This document shows positions 51,577-60,421 of a DNA stretch of 64,000 nucleotides, one piece after another. The position numbers and the translations under genes were made by a program. The stretch is from Bordetella parapertussis (GTDB lineage: Bacteria; Pseudomonadota; Gammaproteobacteria; Burkholderiales; Burkholderiaceae_B). The stretch is taken from positions 186,001 through 250,000 of the forward strand of contig CAMBFI010000001.1 in NCBI GenBank assembly GCA_945865935.1, written 5' to 3'. The first letter of the stretch is position 1. The number at the start of each line of letters is the position of its first letter. The notes beneath the pieces were generated by a model. That model saw nothing but the letters and a program-made list of their open reading frames with translations. It did no database searches and was not told where the DNA came from.

Positions 51577-52886
51577 TTGTTGCGATGCTCCTGTGGAAGA
51601 TCTCGCCATAATTTGGTGAGCAGGGTCGTCAAGACAAGGCAAGTCGCGATCAGTCCAGCGGCGCATAAAAAAACGTTTTGAAAGCCGCTGATAAATATAT
51701 GCTTGGGTAGTAGAGCCTCGGGGGTAGATGAAGGCTCGGCCAGTTGTAGCACCCAGAGCCAAATCATGGCGCCCGACACCACACCCACCGTGCGGGTAAA
51801 AACGGTGATGCCGCCTGCGACGCCACGCGCTTGTCGAGGAAGGCTCGCAACAATCCAGTCTGCGTAGGCCACCTGAAACATCCCCAGACCTAGACCATGA
51901 AGAAGCATTGAAAAGAAAATTAGGCTCCAGTTAGGCGTCTCGGACCAAAGCATGACGCAGAGCAATCCGCAGGTACATAGCCAAGCCGCTGCGTATGCAA
52001 TGGCATTTGATCGCCAGCGCTTGGACACAAAGCCGGTCAGCATCGAGCCGAGTAGTGTCCCGATGGCCCAACTGCCTAAGACGATCCCAATTTGTTGGGA
52101 CGGCCAAGCCGCGATCGTGGAAAGATAGTACGGGACTAATAATGGCACGGAGAAGGTCGATAGCTGTAAGACTGCGCTGACGATATTTATCCATAAGAAG
52201 CGCCGATCTTGGCGGCAGGTGTGAAACAGCAGTCGCAGCGTTGAGAGTTTCGTTTGCGCAGCGGCTGGGCTGCGGTGCCGCACGTTGGCCGTGAGTCGTT
52301 GATTTAGTAGGGGCAACAGGGCCAGCGCAATGATTGCGATCGGGACTCTGAACCAATAGACACCAGGCCAATCCATCCAGGCAATCATCACCCCGCCTAT
52401 GAGTGGCGCAGCCACACTCGCAATCGCTGTCATGCTTCCGTAGAGTGACAACGCTCGGGTACGCTGTGTTTCGTCATACAGAAAGGTCACAATCGCCGGC
52501 GCACAAGACAGCGTTAACGCCATGGCGATGCCTTGCAATACCCGTGCCGCGATGAGCCACGGATAGCTGGGGGCGAGGGCGCAAAGAGAGAGCGCAATAA
52601 TCGCCAAGCTGAGGCCAGCTCGAAAAACTCTCAGATGGCCCAGCCTGTCCCCCAATGCGCCAAATCCGATGACCAGCACGCCATAGGTCAGCACGTAGGA
52701 GAACGGAATCCAGAGAATACTTTTAGTGGGAAGTGAGAAGGCCTCTGAGATCGCCGGGAACGCGACGTTTACAGAGAAGTCCAGCGGGGCAATCGAAGCG
52801 CCTAACCCGATGATGACTAATGCAATGATGTTCAAAAGGACGTGTCGCAATAAAAAGTATTCTGTATCATTAAACACCAATACCAT
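51573..52886 (-). CDS. MFS transporter (drug-efflux type)
   Basis: A 437-residue membrane protein from the ATG at 52886, with about 12 helices. It carries the MFS loop motif GFGALGDRLGHLRVFR and the antiporter-type motif (VLQGIAMALTLSCAPAIV). The family exports drugs and metabolites by proton exchange. The substrate is unknown. It is divergent from the M20 hydrolase, with about 60 nt between starts, so the transporter may handle a related compound. Confidence 0.85.
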   Translation of the reverse strand: MVLVFNDTEYFLLRHVLLNIIALVIIGLGASIAPLDFSVNVAFPAISEAFSLPTKSILWIPFSYVLTYGVLVIGFGALGDRLGHLRVFRAGLSLAIIALSLCALAPSYPWLIAARVLQGIAMALTLSCAPAIVTFLYDETQRTRALSLYGSMTAIASVAAPLIGGVMIAWMDWPGVYWFRVPIAIIALALLPLLNQRLTANVRHRSPAAAQTKLSTLRLLFHTCRQDRRFLWINIVSAVLQLSTFSVPLLVPYYLSTIAAWPSQQIGIVLGSWAIGTLLGSMLTGFVSKRWRSNAIAYAAAWLCTCGLLCVMLWSETPNWSLIFFSMLLHGLGLGMFQVAYADWIVASLPRQARGVAGGITVFTRTVGVVSGAMIWLWVLQLAEPSSTPEALLPKHIFISGFQNVFLCAAGLIATCLVLTTLLTKLWRDLPQEHRNN

Positions 52887-52946
52887 TCGATAATGACTGC
52901 TAGCCGTTGTATTGGTCACAGGTATATAGCCATAGGATTCCTTTGT

Positions 52947-54239
52947 ATGTCCGCTGAACTGAAAGTTGCTTCTCAAGTCATGAGCCTATATCCCGAAGCG
53001 CAATGGCTGTTTGATCAGTTGCGTGAGGGCAGCGTCGATACGAAGCGTGGAGGCGTGACCCGCGATACGTACGGGCCGGGTGAACAGTTTGCGCACGACC
53101 TCGTGGCAAAGTATGCCGCAGCACTTGGCCTTGAAGTTCGGCACGACCACATGCGTAATACCTATATGGTCTTGCCCGGGTTAGATCGTTCGGCTCCTGC
53201 TCTTGTGATTGGCTCTCATTTAGACTCGGTCGCCGCAGGCGGAAATTATGACGGTGCGGCTGGGGTCGTGGCTGGCTTGATTGCGATCGAAGCGCTTAAA
53301 GAGGCTGGGTTGCAACCACAGTGCGATATTGTTGTGATGGGCGTGCGTGCCGAAGAAAGTATCTGGTTTCAAGTCTCCTATATTGGCAGCCGAGGTGCTC
53401 TGGGATCCTTGCAGGAGAGCGCGTTGCAGGCTAAGCGCATCGATACAGGCCGGACCCTTGCCGAGCATTTGCTTGAAGCGGGCGGCGATCCTGAGGCGGT
53501 TGCTCAAGGCCAGGCGTACCTCACACCACAGAACGTGAGAGCCTTTATGGAAGTACACATTGAACAAGCGCCCAGTCTGGCGATCGAAGGGCATGCCATT
53601 GCGATTGGTTCGGGTGTGCCAGGGAACTTTCGTTACCCCAAAATCAAGATTACTGGGGAGTATGGTCACGTTGGGCTCGGACGTCGCTACCGCCATGATG
53701 CCGCACTTGCTGGGGCAGATATTGCGCTAGGCCTCGATAAGATCTGGGCGGAATGGGAGCAGGCAGGGCGTTTGATGGCCTGCACCATTGGGGAGTTTCA
53801 GACCAACAGCGCGCGTCACGGATTGACAATCGTGCCTGGCGAATTTGGCTTAAGCCTTGATGTGCGCGCGTACGACACCGCAGACTTAGCCGAACTGAAA
53901 ACAAAGTTTTTGGAACTCGTAGAAGAGGTATCGGCAAAGCGCCGTGTCAAAATCGATCTCGGCCCTCAAGCCTCTGCAGGCGTGGCACCAGCAGATCCAA
54001 CCATTACCGCGCAGCTGCGCGCTTGTGCCCTAGAGCTAGGACTAACAGCCCCCGACTTGCCGAGTCCCGCCTCACATGACTCCGCCGCCTTTTATGCCGC
54101 GGGCATTCCTTTTGGATTCTTGTTTATTCGCAATCCAAACGGTAGTCATCACCCCGATGAGGAAATGTCGATCGACGACTTTCTTTTGGCGACGACAGTC
54201 TTGACGCAATGGTTGGTTACACACTGTTGCAAAAATTAG
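52947..54239 (+). CDS. M20-family Zn hydrolase (N-carbamoyl amino acid / allantoate amidohydrolase-like)
   Basis: A 430-residue enzyme of the allantoate/N-carbamoyl-L-amino acid amidohydrolase group. The metal and catalytic residues lie in GSHLDSVAAGGNYDGAAGV, RAEES, HIEQAPSLA and SHDSAAF. A dimerisation lid is at about residues 215-330. The substrate is probably an N-carbamoyl or ureido compound. The chosen ATG at 52947 has AGGA 11 nt upstream; an alternative ATG lies at 52980. Confidence 0.87.
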   Translation: MSAELKVASQVMSLYPEAQWLFDQLREGSVDTKRGGVTRDTYGPGEQFAHDLVAKYAAALGLEVRHDHMRNTYMVLPGLDRSAPALVIGSHLDSVAAGGNYDGAAGVVAGLIAIEALKEAGLQPQCDIVVMGVRAEESIWFQVSYIGSRGALGSLQESALQAKRIDTGRTLAEHLLEAGGDPEAVAQGQAYLTPQNVRAFMEVHIEQAPSLAIEGHAIAIGSGVPGNFRYPKIKITGEYGHVGLGRRYRHDAALAGADIALGLDKIWAEWEQAGRLMACTIGEFQTNSARHGLTIVPGEFGLSLDVRAYDTADLAELKTKFLELVEEVSAKRRVKIDLGPQASAGVAPADPTITAQLRACALELGLTAPDLPSPASHDSAAFYAAGIPFGFLFIRNPNGSHHPDEEMSIDDFLLATTVLTQWLVTHCCKN

Positions 54240-54297
54240 TTTGCTTAGCAGTCATCATCGATGGATAATTTTTCTTTAAGAAAAAGTGGAAGTTCCC

Positions 54298-54534
54298 ATG
54301 CAGGAAAGACTGGCTCGCTTTGAAAAATTCGAAATTGACACGCGTGACCGCTTAGCTCGGATTGAAACCCGGCTAGATATCTTTGCCACCAAATCTGATT
54401 TAAATGCCCTTAAGGCCGACTTGTATAAAGAGTTGCATAAGGAGCTTCATGGCATGACATGGAAGCTCCTTGGCGGGGCATCGGCGTTAGTGACAGCCGT
54501 GTACTTTATCGCAAGAAATGTGAGTGTTTATTAG
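54298..54534 (+). CDS. Small coiled-coil protein with C-terminal membrane anchor
   Basis: A 78-residue protein from the ATG at 54298 (GGAAG upstream). Most of it is a charged amphipathic helix (RDRLARIETRLDIFATKSDLNALKADL), likely a coiled coil, followed by a hydrophobic helix (LLGGASALVTAVYFIA). The layout recalls phage holin-associated and small membrane-tether proteins, but there is no phage context. No function known. It is convergent with the AstE-type gene, 3 nt apart. Confidence 0.6.
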   Translation: MQERLARFEKFEIDTRDRLARIETRLDIFATKSDLNALKADLYKELHKELHGMTWKLLGGASALVTAVYFIARNVSVY

Positions 54535-54537
54535 CAC

Positions 54538-55560
54538 TTAACGCCCGAGTCGGCCGCCTGCGTGTGCGAGGTAAAACCATTCCTGGCCGGGCTGCGATTT
54601 CATATTCGGAAACACAATAAAGCAGTCGCGCTCCGCCATGATGCGTGTACCGTCGGCGCGTGTGCCAATGCATTCGCCTTGTTTGATCGGATCAAAACTC
54701 TTCCATGGCTTGGCAAACTGATCGTTCATGTCAAAGCGATCAAATACATCGTACAAACCAAGTACCTCAAACTCTTTCGCAGAGGTCGGCGGTGCGCCTG
54801 CGATCATGCCTAGGTGTGTGAGGGTATGAATGATGGCCTGGTAGGCGACTTCTCGCCCACCTACATCATCGTGTTGACTGCACTCTAACGTGAGCGACCA
54901 GCCGCCCACGGAACGCATGTACTCCGTGGTGCCGATGCCGTAACGCGCATCAATATCAACATCTTGGGCGTTGAAGCGTCCAGCTTTGACTTCCGCAGCG
55001 CGTCGCTCGATTCCCTTGGCATAGGTGCTGAGCCAACCATACACAAAGCGCTGACATCCCAGTCGTTGAATTAACGCCTCTTCAAGCTGTGCCTGGGCAA
55101 AAGGCTCAAGTGAGCCGTTATTGTTAGCCGGCCCAAATAATGCGAAGGCGGTGTCTCCGCTCTGAAAGGAATGCAGGTCGAGTAAACCATCATGCTCAGC
55201 CAGCAGTGGACAGAGCCAGTTCGCAATATGGTCTTCGTATTGCAAGGGCGTATCGGTTGGCATTAGGCGACGATTCAGATTACGGTCACCAGCACGCCGC
55301 TTGAGTCGATAGGCTTTAGGATTTGTGACCGGAACAAAGGTCACAAATCCTTTCAGGAGCTTGAGCTCGCCCAACTCAAACTGCTTGACCAATCTCTCGA
55401 TTGCAAAGGTCCCGCACGTTTCATTGCCATGCACTGCAGCAGTGACAATGAGTTTAGGGCCTGCGATAGGACTGCGGATTCTGGTCGTTTGAAAAGGACG
55501 TTCCTGATCAAGAGGAATCTGCTCGGGTAGATTTGTCAGCAGTGTTGAGGGTAATGCCAT
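54538..55560 (-). CDS. Succinylglutamate desuccinylase/aspartoacylase family enzyme
   Basis: A 340-residue M14-like zinc enzyme. The zinc site is AAVHGNETCG (His, Glu) with a later His in LLDLHSF; RNLNRRLMP carries substrate-binding Arg residues. The family removes acyl groups from N-acyl amino acids such as N-acetylaspartate. The substrate here is not evident. It follows a Bug receptor gene by 2 nt, so uptake and hydrolysis of an acylated amino acid in one operon is a fair guess. Confidence 0.85.
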   Translation of the reverse strand: MALPSTLLTNLPEQIPLDQERPFQTTRIRSPIAGPKLIVTAAVHGNETCGTFAIERLVKQFELGELKLLKGFVTFVPVTNPKAYRLKRRAGDRNLNRRLMPTDTPLQYEDHIANWLCPLLAEHDGLLDLHSFQSGDTAFALFGPANNNGSLEPFAQAQLEEALIQRLGCQRFVYGWLSTYAKGIERRAAEVKAGRFNAQDVDIDARYGIGTTEYMRSVGGWSLTLECSQHDDVGGREVAYQAIIHTLTHLGMIAGAPPTSAKEFEVLGLYDVFDRFDMNDQFAKPWKSFDPIKQGECIGTRADGTRIMAERDCFIVFPNMKSQPGQEWFYLAHAGGRLGR

Positions 55561-55562
55561 GT

Positions 55563-56528
55563 TTAGTCCGCTTTAATGTTGGAGGCTGTGACGGTCTTGC
55601 CCCACAGTGCGAAGTCGGACTTGATGCGATCCGCAGTCTGTTGTGGTGTGAAGGGCATAGGCTCGTAGCCTTCGCGCTTGATGGCGGCAATCACTTCTGG
55701 GTCTTTCATGATGCTTTCTAGGGCCGGCACAAGCTTGGCCATCACGTCTTTCGGTAGCCCGGCTGGCCCAACAATACCGAACCAGATTGTGGCATCAAAC
55801 CCTGGGAAGCCGGATTCAGCCATTGTTGGGACATTGGGAAACATTGAGCTACGCTTGCTTGACGTATCGGCCAGGGCTCGCAGCTTGCCAGCTTGAATCT
55901 GCGTGGCTGCCGCACCGAGCGAGGAGAACAACACAGGCACGTGTCCACCGAGCAACTCAGCGAGGGCGGGGTTACCGCCTTTGTAGGGGATGTGTGCGAT
56001 GTCAAGTTTTGCGGCTGCTTTGAACTGCTCGCCTGCTAAGTGGCCCACCCCGCCTACTCCCGAGGTTCCGTAGCTCCAGTTCTTCGGGTCCTTCTTTGCG
56101 AGTTCGACAAGCGTTTTGATGTCCGTTGCCTTGGAGGTTGGAAGCACAACCACGACGACTCCGCCACCACCGACCATAGAAATTGGCGTGAAGCTTGTGA
56201 GCGGGTCATAGCCGAGTTTGCGCATGTGCGGCAAAATCGTCATTGGACCCGAGTCCGTGATGTGCAGCGTGTACCCATCGGCAGGCGCTTTGGCGGTCAG
56301 ATCGGCCGCGAGTGAGGCGCCAGCACCCGGCTTGTAGTCAATGATGACGGGCTGCTTCAGAATCTTTGTCAGACGGTCTGATATGGGGCGAATAAGTTTG
56401 TCGGCAGCACCGCCTGGTGCGTACCCGACCAGGATCTTGATTGGCTTGTCCGGATATTCAGCCTGAGCGGGGGAGTTCAGTGCAACCAACGCAACAGCAC
56501 TTGCCAATATTGTTTTGATCATACGCAT
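55563..56528 (-). CDS. Tripartite tricarboxylate (TctC/Bug) periplasmic receptor
   Basis: A 321-residue receptor with signal peptide (MRMIKTILASAVALVALNSPAQAE). It has the Bug patterns YPDKPIKILVGYAPGGAADKL, GAGASLAADLTAKAPADGYTL and IPYKGGNPALAELLGGHVP. It differs clearly from the receptor at 18679. No tctA/tctB genes are adjacent. Translational coupling with the aspartoacylase-like gene suggests a ligand related to that enzyme. Confidence 0.92.
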   Translation of the reverse strand: MRMIKTILASAVALVALNSPAQAEYPDKPIKILVGYAPGGAADKLIRPISDRLTKILKQPVIIDYKPGAGASLAADLTAKAPADGYTLHITDSGPMTILPHMRKLGYDPLTSFTPISMVGGGGVVVVVLPTSKATDIKTLVELAKKDPKNWSYGTSGVGGVGHLAGEQFKAAAKLDIAHIPYKGGNPALAELLGGHVPVLFSSLGAAATQIQAGKLRALADTSSKRSSMFPNVPTMAESGFPGFDATIWFGIVGPAGLPKDVMAKLVPALESIMKDPEVIAAIKREGYEPMPFTPQQTADRIKSDFALWGKTVTASNIKAD

Positions 56529-56840
56529 AAGTGTCTCCTAGTTTTTAAATAAGTCGTCAGGAATAAAGGGCGGGGTAGGGTTCTGTGAATGAGGTTGTCG
56601 CACCCGCAAAGACATGTCTCCAATTCCCTTTTATGGTTTATTTCAAAGATTAGGAGTAGATACTACAGACTCAGGGGTATTGCAGTCAAAATAAGGGCGG
56701 CCTAGTGTTTACCCTTGGTTCTACTGTGGCTGGTTGTGATGCGTGACGTGTGCGCATACACTCACGAACCAAGTCATCAGACTTTTTTACAGATAGCCTG
56801 GCTTGCTAGGCACCCATTTTTCTCGCCCAAGGATCTCCTC
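56529..56840. promoter_or_regulatory. Divergent intergenic region of the Bug receptor and TRAP operons
   Basis: About 310 nt without a convincing gene. It should hold two outward promoters. The plus-strand side ends in AAGGATCTCCTC before the TRAP receptor start at 56841. A single GAGTAGATACT at 56654-56664 resembles the operator repeats at 15619 but stands alone. I see no terminator or RNA gene. Confidence 0.4.
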
Positions 56841-57812
56841 ATGCGTAAAACCTTATCGATCGTTGTTGCAAGTTTGTTGGCAACTGTAGGCTTTTCGGCC
56901 CAGAGCCAGACGAAGTGGGACTTGCCTACTGCGTACCCCCCAACGATTTTTCATACAGAAAATTTGGTTGAGTTTTCTAAAGACGTAGCGAAAGCGACAG
57001 GCGGCAAGCTCAATATCACCGTTCACTCCAACGCTTCGTTGTTCAAAGCACCTGAAATCAAGCGCGCGGTTCAAGGCAATCAGGCACAACTGGGTGAAAT
57101 TCTTCTCGTGAACTTTGGGAACGAAGATCCAATCTTCGAACTTGATGGCGTTCCGTTCTTGGTCAATAGTTATGCGGGCGCAAAAAAACTGGCTGCAATT
57201 CAAAAGCCGTATCTTGAAAAGAAGCTTGCATCTCAAGGCATGATGCTCTTGTTCGCCGTGCCATGGCCACCACAAGGTATTTTCGCGAACCGTGACTTAA
57301 AAACAGTTGCGGATATGAAGGGTTTGAAGTGGCGTGCCTACAGTCCAGCGACTGCAAAAATCGCCGAACTCGTGGGTGCAAACCCTGTGACGATTCAGGT
57401 GGCTGAGCTATCCCAGGCGATGGCTACCGGTGTGATGGATTCGATGATTTCCTCAAGTACGACGGGTGTGGATTCGAAAATCTATGAATACATCAAAAAA
57501 TTCTATGACAATAAGGCTTGGATCCCCAAGAATGCGGTCATTATGAATAAAAAGGCTTTCGACGCTTTGGACGAGGCTACACGTAAAGCCTTATTGGCCG
57601 AAGCTGCTAAAGCCGAAGAGCGTGGCTGGAAGATCTCTGAAGCAAAGACCAATGAATCCTTGGCTGGATGGACCAAAAACGGTGGGCAGGTTATTCAGCC
57701 TTCGGCTGAGTTGACAAAGGGCTTGAACGAGATTGGTCAAAAAATGCTTGCTGACTACCTCAAAAAGGCCGGCAAAGATGGTCAAGTCATTGTGGATGCA
57801 CTGAAAAAATAA
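56841..57812 (+). CDS. TRAP transporter periplasmic receptor (DctP family)
   Basis: A 323-residue receptor with signal peptide (MRKTLSIVVASLLATVGFSAQSQ). DctP features include a carboxylate-binding Arg region (KGLKWRAYSPATAKIAELVGANPVTI), AMATGVMDSMISSSTTGVDSKIYEY and AVIMNKKAFDALDEATRKALL. The start ATG 56841 has AAGGA upstream. Its ligand is a carboxylate of unknown identity. The DctQ gene follows directly with its ATG after the stop. Confidence 0.92.
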   Translation: MRKTLSIVVASLLATVGFSAQSQTKWDLPTAYPPTIFHTENLVEFSKDVAKATGGKLNITVHSNASLFKAPEIKRAVQGNQAQLGEILLVNFGNEDPIFELDGVPFLVNSYAGAKKLAAIQKPYLEKKLASQGMMLLFAVPWPPQGIFANRDLKTVADMKGLKWRAYSPATAKIAELVGANPVTIQVAELSQAMATGVMDSMISSSTTGVDSKIYEYIKKFYDNKAWIPKNAVIMNKKAFDALDEATRKALLAEAAKAEERGWKISEAKTNESLAGWTKNGGQVIQPSAELTKGLNEIGQKMLADYLKKAGKDGQVIVDALKK

Positions 57813-58325
57813 ATGATGCGTAAGTTGCTAAATTGGTTGTACTCCGCCGCCGAAGTCTTGGCGGCGGTTTGTATGGTGGGGGTACTCATCAGCGTACTCA
57901 CGAGCATCTTGAGCCGTCAGCTTTCGTTTCATGTGTCGGGTCTCGATGCTTACGCAGGATATTTCATGGCTTCGGCTGGGTTCTTAGCGTTGGCATCTAC
58001 CTTGCGTCACGGCGAACATATTCGCGTGACGCTGGTTCTGAATGCCTTAGCGCCTGCCGGTAAGCGTCGCTTAGATATCGCGGCAATAGCGGTTGGGGTA
58101 GCCATCGCTCTTTCACTTGCTTTTTTCAGTACTAAGCTTGCGGTGGACTCCTGGGTGTTTAACGATATTTCAACCAGCAACGATGCGACGCCGCTCTGGA
58201 TTCCTCAATTAGGGATGGCCGCCGGAAATATTTTGTTCTTGGTCGCTTTTATTGATTTATTGATTAGCCGCATACGTGGCGATGAGTCCAGTGCGAATCC
58301 GCAGGAGCTACAACGCAATGAATGA
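57813..58325 (+). CDS. TRAP transporter small membrane subunit (DctQ family)
   Basis: A 170-residue four-helix protein. The segment AGYFMASAGFLALASTLRHGEHIRVTLVLNAL is the DctQ hallmark. It begins with the ATG immediately after the receptor stop and overlaps the DctM start by 8 nt. Confidence 0.9.
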   Translation: MMRKLLNWLYSAAEVLAAVCMVGVLISVLTSILSRQLSFHVSGLDAYAGYFMASAGFLALASTLRHGEHIRVTLVLNALAPAGKRRLDIAAIAVGVAIALSLAFFSTKLAVDSWVFNDISTSNDATPLWIPQLGMAAGNILFLVAFIDLLISRIRGDESSANPQELQRNE

Positions 58326-59619
58326 TATTTTGATTGTGGCGTTGTTGATTGTTTCGCTCTTTGGTTTTTTGGCCGGTGGAGTATGGGTCGGACTCACGCT
58401 CGCCGGAACAGCATGGCTTGGGATGGAGCTGTTCTCAAGCAGGCCCGCTGGTGATGCGATGGCCATCACGATTTGGGGGGCGTCCTCTAGCTGGACGTTA
58501 ACCGCATTGCCCTTGTTTTTATGGATGGGGGAGATCCTTTTTCGTACGCGGCTCTCCCAAGACTTGTTCAAAGGCTTGGCCCCTTGGCTCAATAAATTGC
58601 CTGGACGCTTGCTGCATACGAACGTCATCGGCTGCGCAATCTTTGCGGCAGTTTCAGGTTCCTCAGCGGCGACCTGCGCCACGATCGGCAAGATGACGCT
58701 GCCAGAACTTAAGCGTCGCGGTTATCCCGACGATATGGTGATGGGTACGCTCGCCGGGGCAGGCACGCTCGGTTTGCTGATCCCTCCATCGATCATCATG
58801 ATCGTCTACGGCGTTGCGGCAGAGGTATCGATCGCCAAGCTGTTTATTGCGGGTGTCTTGCCTGGAATATTTTTAGCGCTGCTGTTCATGGGGTACATCG
58901 TGTTTTGGGCCGTACGTAACCCAGACAAAGTGCCTGTTGCCGATCCAGAAATGTCTTTCAGGCAGAAGCTGTATCAATCCCGGCACTTGATTCCGGTATT
59001 GATACTCATCACTGCGGTGCTTGGCTCGATCTACAGCGGCGTTGCCACGGCGACTGAGGCGGCGGCCATCGGTGTGTTGGGCTCGCTTATTCTCTCAGTT
59101 GTGCAAGGGTCGCTCTCTTGGGAGACCTTCAAAGGCTCGCTGTTTGGGGCCACCCGCTTGTATTGCATGATTGCCTTGATACTGGCTGGCGCGCAGTTCC
59201 TGACGCTTTCGATGGGCTATATCGGCTTGCCGCGTGCCTTGGCAGAATGGATAGGAACCTTAGGCCTGTCGCAGTTTGGTCTGATTCTTGTGTTGACAGT
59301 TTTTTTTATTATCCTTGGCTGCTTTTTAGATGGCATTTCGATGGTTGTCTTGACAATGGGGGTGTTGCTGCCCACCGTGACGGCCGCTGGGATTGATTTG
59401 ATCTGGTTTGGTATTTTTATCGTGTTTGTTGTAGAGATGGCACAGATCACACCGCCGGTTGGTTTCAACCTGTTTGTTCTTTCCGGCATGACGGGTCGAG
59501 AACTCCCCTACATCGCGCGCGTTTCATTCCCGCTTTTTCTGCTGATGTTTGCTGCAGTCATATTTTTGTACTTCGTGCCGGAACTTGCGACCTTTCTGCC
59601 TAACCACATGAAGCTTTAA
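58318..59619 (+). CDS. TRAP transporter large membrane subunit (DctM family)
   Basis: A 433-residue protein with about 12-13 helices. AVSGSSAATCATIGKMTLPELKRRGYPDDMVMGTLAGAGTLGLLIPPSIIMIVYG is the DctM core, and the second half repeats it (VVEMAQITPPVGFNLFVLSGM). It makes the sodium-driven channel with DctQ. The stop is 4 nt inside the convergent enoyl-CoA hydratase end. Confidence 0.92.
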   Translation: MNDILIVALLIVSLFGFLAGGVWVGLTLAGTAWLGMELFSSRPAGDAMAITIWGASSSWTLTALPLFLWMGEILFRTRLSQDLFKGLAPWLNKLPGRLLHTNVIGCAIFAAVSGSSAATCATIGKMTLPELKRRGYPDDMVMGTLAGAGTLGLLIPPSIIMIVYGVAAEVSIAKLFIAGVLPGIFLALLFMGYIVFWAVRNPDKVPVADPEMSFRQKLYQSRHLIPVLILITAVLGSIYSGVATATEAAAIGVLGSLILSVVQGSLSWETFKGSLFGATRLYCMIALILAGAQFLTLSMGYIGLPRALAEWIGTLGLSQFGLILVLTVFFIILGCFLDGISMVVLTMGVLLPTVTAAGIDLIWFGIFIVFVVEMAQITPPVGFNLFVLSGMTGRELPYIARVSFPLFLLMFAAVIFLYFVPELATFLPNHMKL

Positions 59620-60419
59620 GCCCCCAGGTCGCGAGGCGGAGCCCAGGCAGGTAGGCGTTTATCCAAAAACGCCGCCATGCCTTCTCTGCCCGCCTCACTG
59701 CGCTGCGCCTTCAGGCTGATAGATAACAAGCTCGCGTTGTCTGACTCAGACAGTCCGACAGACAAGTGTTGGATCGTTTTTTTCGTCTCTTGGACGCATG
59801 AGGCCTGGGTGAGTGTCAAGGCGCCGAGCAGCGCATTCACATTTCCATCTAGATCGTAGTCTTCACAGACATCATGCAGCAGACCAAGACGCCAAGCTTC
59901 AGAGGCTGTGAAGGTCTCGCCTGTCAGTAGCCAGCGCATGGCTGCCCGCTCACCGATCGCTTTAATCAGATAGGGTGCGGAGAGGGAAGGAATCAATCCC
60001 ATCCTCGTTTCAGAATACGAAAACGTTGAAGTGCGACTAGCAAAGCCTAGATCAGCGCAGGCCACCAAGGTGACTCCTAAGCCGACGCAGGCACCGTTTA
60101 CCCGCGCGATCACTGGTTTGACCGATTGATGAACCCTCAGCATAAGCGTTTCGATTAAAGCGAGGGCCGCTTGCTGTTGCTGTTCGTCTGCTAAAGAGAC
60201 ACGATGCATCCAGGATAGATCAACACCTGAACAAAATGCATCCGCTTTGGACGCCAAGACGATGGCATTGACTTCAGGATCTTCGCCCAAGCCCTCAAAC
60301 ACCTCGATGAGCTCGCGAGCCATGAGCTCATCGATAGCATTTTGCTTATCTGCGCGGTTCAGCCAAACAACTGCAGTACCCGGGCCGTACGCGACTTCAA
60401 GTGTCTTGAGCATATCCAT
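59616..60419 (-). CDS. Enoyl-CoA hydratase family protein (LiuC-like)
   Basis: A 267-residue crotonase. Its oxyanion-hole segments are FCSGVDLSWMHR and NGACVGLGVTLVACADLGFAS; the GVDLSWM form resembles methylglutaconyl-CoA hydratases of leucine breakdown. The acid residues are near SETRMGLIPSLSAPYL. No other leucine-pathway genes are present, so the substrate is open. The start is ATG 60419 (or 60413), 3 nt after the upstream TRAP gene's stop, suggesting one operon with it. Confidence 0.83.
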   Translation of the reverse strand: MDMLKTLEVAYGPGTAVVWLNRADKQNAIDELMARELIEVFEGLGEDPEVNAIVLASKADAFCSGVDLSWMHRVSLADEQQQQAALALIETLMLRVHQSVKPVIARVNGACVGLGVTLVACADLGFASRTSTFSYSETRMGLIPSLSAPYLIKAIGERAAMRWLLTGETFTASEAWRLGLLHDVCEDYDLDGNVNALLGALTLTQASCVQETKKTIQHLSVGLSESDNASLLSISLKAQRSEAGREGMAAFLDKRLPAWAPPRDLGA

Positions 60420-60421
60420 GG

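Noticed and set aside
56654-56664. GAGTAGATACT resembling the repeats at 15619-15688
   Set aside because: Only a single copy with one mismatch and no partner at 11 bp; expected by chance at this length.
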